Below, piece by piece: positions 1 to 4,817 of a DNA stretch of 7,015 nucleotides. The translations under genes were made by a program, and so were the position numbers. The notes under the pieces were generated by a model. That model was not told the origin of the DNA. It saw nothing but the letters and a program-made list of their open reading frames with translations, and did no database searches. Source of the DNA: Spirochaetota bacterium (GTDB lineage: Bacteria; Spirochaetota; Spirochaetia; Treponematales; UBA12059). How positions within the stretch are numbered: position 1 is the first letter of the stretch; every line of letters starts with the position of its first letter. The DNA is taken from NCBI GenBank assembly GCA_022709445.1, contig JAKLIU010000106.1, forward strand, positions 1 to 7,015, in the 5' to 3' direction.

Positions 1-477
1 CGCACCATCCCGGTCGGCAAAGCCGACCAGGCCATCACCTTCACCCCGCCCGTTTCGGGTGCGGTCGGCGGCAGCGCCCCCCTGAGCGCCACCGGCGTGA
101 TGGAGGCGATGGGTTCGTGCTGCGACCAGGCGACCGTCTACCGGGCGCTGGGCTGGCTGGAGGAGCGCGGCCTGTCGGAGTCTTTCGTGCTGCGCTGCGA
201 CGCCCACGGGACTGAGCGCTACTGGACCCCGTCCGGCCGCGGCGATCCGGGATCCCACCGGCACTGGTTCCACTGCCGCTCCTGCCATCGGTTCATCGAC
301 CTGGGCGCCTGCACCCTGGGGCCGCTGGTGGGCAGGCTCGAGGCCGAGATGGGCATCCGCGTCGATGGGCACGTGCTCTACCTGGTGGGTGAATGCCCCG
401 CGTGCGGCCGCGGCGCGGAATCCGGGGAAGAAAAAAATGGGGCCGATCCCGCAGGACGGCCCCGGCATTCTGTTTGA
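1..477 (+). CDS. Fur-family metal-responsive transcriptional regulator (5' end cut by window or start not visible)
   Basis: Members of this family are small dimeric repressors that bind DNA through an N-terminal winged helix and sense metal or peroxide through a C-terminal domain. The frame is open from base 1, so up to 158 residues could be present; a GTG at 97 followed by ATG at 100 would lose the first part of the winged helix and is unlikely to be the true start. The recognition-helix signature CDQATVYRALGWLEERGL is clear (about bases 118-171). It is followed by the His-rich metal segment HRHWFHCRSC, with one CxxC at 274-285 and a second CxxC (ECPACG) at 394-405, which together would form the structural zinc site. 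The last 20 or so residues are a charged tail outside the domain. The 25-30 residues before LSATGVMEAMG do not resemble the usual first helix (R-T-x-x-R-x-x-I-L). Whether it is Fur, Zur or PerR cannot be decided from this sequence. Family assignment is firm; subtype and start are not. Confidence 0.88.
   Translation, partial: RTIPVGKADQAITFTPPVSGAVGGSAPLSATGVMEAMGSCCDQATVYRALGWLEERGLSESFVLRCDAHGTERYWTPSGRGDPGSHRHWFHCRSCHRFIDLGACTLGPLVGRLEAEMGIRVDGHVLYLVGECPACGRGAESGEEKNGADPAGRPRHSV
431..463 (-). terminator. Strong intrinsic terminator for minus-strand transcription, inside the 3' end of the Fur-family gene
   Basis: Read on the minus strand, GGGGCCG (463-457) pairs with CGGCCCC (445-439). An inner TCC/GGA pairing closes a four-base loop. 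One A and then seven T (437-431) follow directly. This is a textbook rho-independent terminator in a background that is otherwise poor in T runs. On the plus strand the same hairpin is followed only by GGCATTCTGTTT, so it would work poorly in that direction. It lies within codons of the Fur-family protein's charged tail. The nearest minus-strand gene upstream of it is the response regulator, whose stop is about 760 bp away. Confidence 0.75.
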
Positions 478-527
478 ATGATTTCCAATTTTCGCCAGTA
501 TGTCCCCTGACCCGCGAGCGGGCAAGC

Positions 528-567
528 GTGAAACGGCGCAGTCCGCGGTGAGAAAACGCAGTCCCGG
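528..567. repeat. Two imperfect 20-bp direct repeats upstream of the S-component-like gene promoter
   Basis: Two adjacent 20-bp units (528-547 and 548-567) match at about 14 of 20 positions. Both begin GTGA and both contain CGCAGTCC at the same place (537-544 and 557-564). The period of 20 bp is close to two helical turns, and the second unit ends nine bases before the -35 hexamer at 577. This is the geometry expected of tandem activator sites, but no known operator is recognised. A chance arrangement in GC-rich DNA cannot be excluded. Confidence 0.4.
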
Positions 568-576
568 CGAGTCAGG

Positions 577-605
577 TTGCCCGGAGCCGCGGCCGGGTGT
601 AGAAT
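577..605 (+). promoter_or_regulatory. Sigma-70-type promoter of the S-component-like gene, apparently leaderless
   Basis: TTGCCC (577-582), a 17-bp spacer and TAGAAT (600-605) form a good housekeeping promoter. The ATG at 614 lies eight bases past the -10 box, so transcription would start at or within a base or two of the start codon. No Shine-Dalgarno sequence precedes the ATG (the bases are CCCCACCC). The intergenic region from 478 to 576 holds nothing else I can support apart from the direct repeats and a short AT-richer patch at about 471-503. Confidence 0.6.
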
Positions 606-613
606 CCCCACCC

Positions 614-1237
614 ATGGATCCACACGCGAACGCCGGCCTGGCGTGGCTCGAGCGGCCCGGGGTGGGCTGGGCCGGGGCCTTCATCGTCCTGCCCGCCTTC
701 AACGCCGTGCTGAACTCGCTCATCGTGCTCACGCCCATGCCCCTGTTCCTGGACAGCATCGGGACCGCGCTCTCGGCTGCGGTCTTCGGCTTGCCCCTGG
801 GGCTGGCCACCGCCTTCCTGACCAACTTCTACCAGGAGGCGCTGGCGGGTTTCCCGTTCCGCTTCCTGCCCTTCGCGCTCTGCGGCATGGCCACCGCGGT
901 CCTGGTGCGGGTCATGCTCAGGCGCGGCGCCCCGCCGACCCCCGGGCGTTTCCTGGCCGCCACCGGGGCGGTGGCCCTGGCCAACAGCGCCTTGGGCGCG
1001 GTCATCGCGACCTTCGTGTTCGGCGGCGGCACCGGGGTGAACGTGGACCTGGTGGTTGCCGGCTTCGCGCTCGCCCTGGAGGACATCCTGTCCGCCAGCT
1101 TCGTGGCGAGGCTCCTGGTGAACCTGGTGGACAAGGCCCCGGCGGTGCTGGCGGCCATGCTGGTGCTGGCCAGGCTGGAGCCCCGCGACTCCCCCGCGGT
1201 TGCCGGCGTCCGGGCCGGGACGGTCAGGGAACGATGA
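614..1237 (+). CDS. Membrane protein resembling an ECF-transporter S component
   Basis: A 207-residue, very hydrophobic protein with about six predicted membrane segments (roughly residues 18-39, 43-72 as a longer stretch, 82-102, 112-136, 144-164 and 172-188). That size and topology fit the substrate-binding S subunits of energy-coupling factor vitamin and metal transporters. The stretch LFLDSIGTALSAAVFGLPLG followed by ATAFLTNF, and the late LVNLVDKAPAVLAAMLV, recall the D...GT...FG...G and DK motifs of that superfamily. The substrate cannot be read from the sequence, and no EcfA or EcfT partner is in the window, so it may act alone, use shared ECF modules elsewhere, or serve as a sensor. 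I chose the ATG at 614 because the longer open frame from 500 has no ribosome site, encodes an unlikely Arg/Pro-rich start and overlaps the promoter. Its last 14 bases overlap the convergent response regulator gene. Family assignment is moderate; the membrane nature is sure. Confidence 0.72.
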   Translation: MDPHANAGLAWLERPGVGWAGAFIVLPAFNAVLNSLIVLTPMPLFLDSIGTALSAAVFGLPLGLATAFLTNFYQEALAGFPFRFLPFALCGMATAVLVRVMLRRGAPPTPGRFLAATGAVALANSALGAVIATFVFGGGTGVNVDLVVAGFALALEDILSASFVARLLVNLVDKAPAVLAAMLVLARLEPRDSPAVAGVRAGTVRER

Positions 1238-1898
1238 GGCCGGCCCTGATGGCCAAGCGCACCAGGGCCGATGGCGAGCCCAGCGAGAGTTTGCAGTAGA
1301 GCGCGCTCTGGTAGTTCTCCGCGGTGCGCAGGCTGACCCCCATCACGGCCGCCACGTCCTTGGGCGAACCGCCGTCGGCCAGGATGGCCAGGGTCTCCCG
1401 CTCGCGCGCGGTCAGGGCGGACACGGCGTCCCTGGCCATGGCCTCGGCCTCCACGCACTCCGGCCTGACAGTCAGGATGTCCCTCAAGAGCTCGCTCTCG
1501 AGGAAGAGGTTTCCTCCCCGGACCAGCCTGAGGCCGAGGATGAGGGCATCCAGCGGGATCTGTTTGGATGCGTAGCCGTCCGCGCCCCGGCGCACGGCCT
1601 TGATCGCGGTCTCGCGGTCCGCGTGCATGGACAGCACCATGAAGCGCGGGGCTCCGCGACGGCCTGAAAACCGTTCCAGGAGCTCCAGGCCGCTGCCGTC
1701 GGGCAGGTTGATGTCGATGACCGCCAGGTCTGGCGACGGCGTACCCTGGACGCTCCCCTCCCGCCCGGAGAGCAGGGCCGCCGCCTCCGCGACGCAGCCT
1801 GCCTCCAGGATGGTCCCGAAATCCCCGCGGGATTCGAGCGCGGCCCTGAGCCCTTCCCGGAACAGCGGATGGTCGTCGACGATGACGGTTGCGCTCAT
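1224..1898 (-). CDS. NarL/FixJ-type response regulator (REC plus LuxR-type HTH)
   Basis: This 224-residue regulator has the standard two-domain plan and length. The receiver domain (about 3-120) shows the acidic pair D8-D9 in IVDDHPLFREGL, the phospho-acceptor D62 in VIDINLPDGSG, S90 in LSMHAD and the conserved lysine K112 in GYASKQIPLDAL. The LuxR-type DNA-binding domain (about 158-224) shows LTARERETLAILADGGSPK, followed by DVAAVMGVSLRTAENY and YCKL. The position after TAEN is Tyr where His is common, which is probably a harmless variation. The start overlaps the sensor kinase stop in an ATGA (1895-1898), and GGGGAGG (1903-1909, minus strand) is a strong ribosome site four bases upstream, so translation is probably coupled. 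It is expected to be phosphorylated by the kinase encoded just upstream and to act as a transcription factor. Its targets are unknown; the divergent glgA promoter and the neighbouring S-component-like gene are candidates by position only. Confidence 0.95.
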   Translation of the reverse strand: MSATVIVDDHPLFREGLRAALESRGDFGTILEAGCVAEAAALLSGREGSVQGTPSPDLAVIDINLPDGSGLELLERFSGRRGAPRFMVLSMHADRETAIKAVRRGADGYASKQIPLDALILGLRLVRGGNLFLESELLRDILTVRPECVEAEAMARDAVSALTARERETLAILADGGSPKDVAAVMGVSLRTAENYQSALYCKLSLGSPSALVRLAIRAGLIVP

Positions 1899-3172
1899 GC
1901 ATCCTCCCCTGACCCGGCCGGATCGGATCCCGTCGCTACATCGGGGGACGGCTCCCCGTCCGCCCGTCCGGCAAGCTGAATCGTCACCCGGGAGCCTTCC
2001 GGCCGCAGGTCGACGGCCAGCCCTGCCCCGATCATGGCCGCGCGCTCAGCCATCGCCCGCATGCCGAAGCCCGTGCCCCGCGTCGCCTCCGGCTTCCCTA
2101 CGGCCCGTGGGCCGCCGGCTGGATCGTGACCGGAGTCCAGGATCTCCAGTTCCACCGCGCCGCCCCCGGTCTCCCGCGCCGATACCCATGCCCGGCCGTC
2201 CCTGCCGTGCTTGATCGCGTTGGCCACCGCCTCCCTGACCATGCGGTACGCGTTCAGCTCCGTCTCGCGCGGGAAGCGCGGCAGCCATTCCCGGCCGCGG
2301 TACCGGATCTCGCAGCCCGACTTGCGGGCCGCGTCCGCGCACAGCCCGGCCAGGGCACCGGCCAGCCCGAACTTGTCCAGCTCGGGCGGGCTGAGGTCCG
2401 CCGACAGGCTGCGCAGCTTGGCGTTCGCCCCGGCCAGTGTACCGGCCGCCCGTTCAGCCAGTCCGGGGGATCGTTCGGCCGCGGCCCGTTCGCAGAGCAT
2501 GCGGGCAGCGGCTATGTCCTGGGCCACGTCGTCGTGGAGTTCCATCGCCACGGTCTTGCGCGTTTCCTCCTCGGCCCTGAGGGAGAGCCTGAGGGCATCC
2601 CGGGCATGGAGGGCGACCAGGTCGCTCTCCCGCATGCGCGCGTAGTAGGCGACGGAGCCGGCGTAGCCCAGGCTCATCGCCAGGCCGAAGAGCAGGAGCA
2701 TGGTCTCGAAGGACTGGTGGACGCGCAGGCTCATGGATTCCAGCTCCAGCGCGGCAGCCGCCAGGGAACGCTCCAGCCCCTCGCCGGCCAGGCCGCCGGC
2801 GGCCGAGCCCCTGGCTTCCTTCCAGCGCGCCCAGGCGTCGGTCAGCTCCTTGGACGGCTCGCTGGCCTTCCTGAACCAGAACAGGCTGGACAGGGCGGAG
2901 AACCGGGCCACGGCGGATCCGGCCGCGGTGTCGTCCAGGCTGCCCGCCCAGTCCGGCGCAGGCTGTCCCGACGCATCCATCCTGCCGGCGAGCAACCCGA
3001 GCCGGGCGGCGGAGAAATCCGCGGCCAGTCCGCTCAGGACCCGGTAGGACCTGGACGACACCGCCGAGAGCGACGCGTAGGAACAGAAGATGACCAGCGA
3101 GATCGCTATGGCGCCGAGGCGGCGGCCCCGGGGCGGCGCGGGGCGCGGGACGGAAAGCCGGTCTGGTTCCAT
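1895..3172 (-). CDS. Membrane sensor histidine kinase, HisKA_3 (NarX/DegS-like) family
   Basis: A 425-residue sensor kinase. One membrane helix lies at about 19-38, an extracytoplasmic, helix-rich sensor region at 39-154, and a second helix at about 155-180. A short linker leads to the HisKA_3 dimerisation domain with phospho-accepting H213 in AMELHDDVAQD. The ATPase domain has N-box REAVANAIKHG (N318), a G1 box LDSGHDP (D346) and a G2 box GTGFGMRAM. In the G1 box the second glycine of the usual DxGxG is replaced by Asp; the rest looks intact. The last 20 residues are a loose Gly/Pro/Asp-rich tail. I chose ATG at 3172 because a -10 box (TACAAT) ends five bases before it. The longer frame to 3280 would run through the divergent promoter region and adds a non-conserved N-terminus. 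The sensor domain is not one I recognise, so the signal is unknown. The partner is the overlapping response regulator. Confidence 0.93.
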   Translation of the reverse strand: MEPDRLSVPRPAPPRGRRLGAIAISLVIFCSYASLSAVSSRSYRVLSGLAADFSAARLGLLAGRMDASGQPAPDWAGSLDDTAAGSAVARFSALSSLFWFRKASEPSKELTDAWARWKEARGSAAGGLAGEGLERSLAAAALELESMSLRVHQSFETMLLLFGLAMSLGYAGSVAYYARMRESDLVALHARDALRLSLRAEEETRKTVAMELHDDVAQDIAAARMLCERAAAERSPGLAERAAGTLAGANAKLRSLSADLSPPELDKFGLAGALAGLCADAARKSGCEIRYRGREWLPRFPRETELNAYRMVREAVANAIKHGRDGRAWVSARETGGGAVELEILDSGHDPAGGPRAVGKPEATRGTGFGMRAMAERAAMIGAGLAVDLRPEGSRVTIQLAGRADGEPSPDVATGSDPAGSGEDA

Positions 3173-3177
3173 GAGCC

Positions 3178-3207
3178 ATTGTAGGCACGGCTCGGGCGGC
3201 CGGGCAA
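3178..3207 (-). promoter_or_regulatory. Promoter of the kinase/regulator operon, apparently leaderless
   Basis: On the minus strand TTGCCC (3207-3202), an 18-bp spacer and TACAAT (3183-3178) make a strong sigma-70-type promoter. Five bases (GGCTC) separate the -10 box from the ATG at 3172, so the predicted first transcribed base is the A of the ATG. There is no ribosome binding site. The promoter also fixes the start codon of the kinase. Confidence 0.7.
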
Positions 3208-3209
3208 GC

Positions 3210-3223
3210 GAATCCGGAATCCG
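3210..3223. repeat. Tandem GAATCCG repeat between the divergent promoters
   Basis: GAATCCG occurs twice head to tail (3210-3216 and 3217-3223). It fills almost exactly the 16-bp gap between the two outward-facing -35 boxes (3202-3207 minus, 3224-3229 plus). The join creates the palindrome TCCGGA. A protein bound here would touch both polymerases, so this is a possible shared operator; it is short enough to be chance. Confidence 0.35.
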
Positions 3224-3252
3224 TTGCCCCGCCGGGGTCCCGTGTATATACT
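3224..3252 (+). promoter_or_regulatory. Promoter of glgA and the genes behind it
   Basis: TTGCCC (3224-3229), a 17-bp spacer and TATACT (3247-3252) match the sigma-70 pattern and share the -35 hexamer with the other two promoters in this window. Transcription should start near 3259, giving a leader of about 60 bases before the GTG at 3322. The spacer contains CCCCGCCGGGG (3227-3237), a small inverted repeat. Confidence 0.65.
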
Positions 3253-3281
3253 CGTGCATGGCCGGCAGCGGCCGCAGCATC

Positions 3282-3307
3282 GGGGATGCGTACCGGTACG
3301 CGTCCCC
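3282..3307. promoter_or_regulatory. 26-bp near-perfect palindrome in the glgA leader (operator or RNA hairpin)
   Basis: The left half GGGGATGCGTACC and the right half GGTACGCGTCCCC are reverse complements at 12 of 13 positions; the one exception (3287/3302) becomes a G-U pair in RNA. The inner 14 bp are perfectly symmetric. It lies downstream of the predicted transcription start and ends two bases before the glgA ribosome site, so it could be a repressor operator placed as a roadblock or an RNA hairpin (11-bp stem, CCGG loop) affecting access to the ribosome site. It is too symmetric for a typical terminator and has no T run after it. Confidence 0.6.
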
Positions 3308-3309
3308 CC

Positions 3310-3314
3310 AGGAG
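3310..3314 (+). promoter_or_regulatory. Ribosome binding site that fixes the glgA start
   Basis: AGGAG lies seven bases before GTG 3322, which opens the conserved N-terminus NVLMVSSEATPFAKSGGLAD. The upstream in-frame ATG at 3286 lies inside the palindrome, has no ribosome site and would add 12 residues not expected in the family. Confidence 0.75.
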
Positions 3315-3321
3315 CCAGTCC

Positions 3322-4791
3322 GTGAACGTACTCATGGTTTCAAGCGAGGCGACTCCCTTCGCCAAGTCGGGCGGGCTGGCGGACGCGGTATCCGCGCTGT
3401 CCAGGTCGCTCCGGCGCGCGGGACACGACGTGCGGCTGGTCCTGCCCCGCTACTACGGCGTCGACAAGGCCGCGCTCCGGGCCGTTCCCGGCCCCCTGGG
3501 CGTGCCCATGGGCCAGGGCGAGGAGTGGGCCTCGGTGCTCGAGGGCACGCTCCCGGGCTGCGACGCACCCGTCTACTTCATCGACCATGAGGGTTTCTTC
3601 GGCCGCGAGGGGATCTACGGCTCCAAGTCGGAGACCGACTACGCGGACAACCCCAGGCGCTTCTCCTTCTTCGCCCGGGCGGCGTTCCAGCTCTGCCGCA
3701 AGCTGGGCTGGTACCCCGACGTCATGCACGCCCACGACTGGCCGAGCGCCCTGGTGCCCGTGTACCGGCGATTCACGGAGACCGGCCCGGAATTCGAGCA
3801 TACCTCCACGGTGCTCACCATCCACAACCTGGGCTACCAGGGCGTCTACCCCAAGGGAAGCTTCCCGTACTTCGGGCTGCCCTGGGACCTCTTCCACGGC
3901 GCGGGTTTCGAGTACTACGACGCGGTCAACATGCTCAAGGCCGGCCTGACCTGCGCGGACATGCTGTCCACGGTTTCGCCCACCTACGCCCGGGAGATCC
4001 AGATGCCGGAGCTGGGCTGTTCCCTGGACGGGCTCCTGCGCGCCCGGAGCGCCCGCCTGGTCGGGATACTCAACGGGGTGGACCTGGACGACTGGAACCC
4101 CGCCACGGATGCGCTCCTGCCGGCCAGGTACACGGCGGCGGACCTCTCCGGCAAGGCCGCCTGCAAGCGCGCCCTGCAGCTGGAGTTCGGGCTGCCGGTC
4201 GACGGGGGCAAGCCCGTGATAGGCATGGTGTCCCGGCTGACCGACCAGAAGGGCGTTGGCGAATTGTTCGGGCCGGCCTACGGTTGCGCGGCCCCGCTCT
4301 GCCGCGACATGGACCTGCAGTTCGCGGTCATGGGCTCCGGCGACGACTGGTGCGAGCGCGAGCTGGCATCCCTGTCTTCCCGCCTGCCCAACTTCAAGGC
4401 CTGGATAGGCTATTCCGAGCGCCTGGCCCACCTGGTGGAGGCCGGTTCGGACTTCTTCATGATGCCCAGCCGCTACGAGCCCTGCGGCCTCAACCAGATG
4501 TACTCCCTGCGCTACGGCACCCTGCCCATCGTGCACCGGACCGGGGGCCTGGCCGACACCGTGTCCAACTACGACCAGGACACGGGCTCGGGCACCGGGT
4601 TCATGCTGGATCACCAGACGCCGCGGGCCATCTACGACACCGCCGGCTGGGCGGTGTGGGCCTGGTACAACCGGCCCGGCCACATCACGGCCATGCGGGA
4701 GCGGGCCATGGCACAGGAGTTCTCCTGGGACAAGGCCGCCCGGGAGTACGTCGCGCTGTACGGGACGGCCGCGGATCCCGCGGCGCGCTGA
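3322..4791 (+). CDS. glgA: Glycogen synthase (ADP-glucose type, GT5 family)
   Basis: GlgA transfers glucose from ADP-glucose to the non-reducing end of a growing alpha-1,4-glucan, the elongation step of cytoplasmic glycogen synthesis. The protein is 489 residues, the usual length. The N-terminal GT-B domain carries KSGGLAD with K15, the sugar-nucleotide-binding lysine known from the E. coli enzyme, then MHAHDWPSALVP (about 135-146) and LTIHNLGYQGVYP. LNGVDLDDWNP marks the domain junction. The C-terminal domain has VSRLTDQKG (R305, K310) and PSRYEPCGL with the catalytic-site glutamate E386, then RYGTLPIVHRTGGLADTV. All key motifs are intact. The segment FGPAYGCAAPLCRDMDLQFAVMGSGDDW and the long RYYGVDK/YFIDHEGFFGREGIYG block look like the spirochaete form. 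The GTG start is supported by AGGAG seven bases upstream. It is transcribed away from the kinase operon from its own promoter, and only 26 bp separate it from the next gene. No glgB, glgC or glgP is in the window. Confidence 0.97.
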   Translation: MNVLMVSSEATPFAKSGGLADAVSALSRSLRRAGHDVRLVLPRYYGVDKAALRAVPGPLGVPMGQGEEWASVLEGTLPGCDAPVYFIDHEGFFGREGIYGSKSETDYADNPRRFSFFARAAFQLCRKLGWYPDVMHAHDWPSALVPVYRRFTETGPEFEHTSTVLTIHNLGYQGVYPKGSFPYFGLPWDLFHGAGFEYYDAVNMLKAGLTCADMLSTVSPTYAREIQMPELGCSLDGLLRARSARLVGILNGVDLDDWNPATDALLPARYTAADLSGKAACKRALQLEFGLPVDGGKPVIGMVSRLTDQKGVGELFGPAYGCAAPLCRDMDLQFAVMGSGDDWCERELASLSSRLPNFKAWIGYSERLAHLVEAGSDFFMMPSRYEPCGLNQMYSLRYGTLPIVHRTGGLADTVSNYDQDTGSGTGFMLDHQTPRAIYDTAGWAVWAWYNRPGHITAMRERAMAQEFSWDKAAREYVALYGTAADPAAR

Positions 4792-4817
4792 ACACGGAAA
4801 GGCACATCGGAGGAACA

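Noticed and set aside
471..503. AT-richer patch after the Fur-family gene as a Fur box or second promoter
   Set aside because: The partial symmetry around GAATGATTTC is weak, and the hexamers nearest to a promoter (TTGAAT, TATGTC) are 19 bp apart with a poor -10 match.
378..623. Minus-strand frame of 81 codons across the fur/S-component intergenic region
   Set aside because: It has no ribosome site or recognisable motif and contains the terminator hairpin; coding is not supported.
829..1902. Minus-strand frame overlapping the response regulator and the S-component-like gene
   Set aside because: It is Arg/Gly/Pro-rich and in a different frame from the response regulator, which has all receiver and HTH motifs intact.
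3268..3275. GCGGCCGC palindrome in the glgA leader
   Set aside because: Eight-base GC palindromes are common at this base composition, and nothing else marks it as a site.
4284..4817. N-terminal extension of the unknown membrane protein
   Set aside because: This part lies inside glgA in another frame, is Arg/Pro/Gly-rich, and a good ribosome site precedes ATG 4818.
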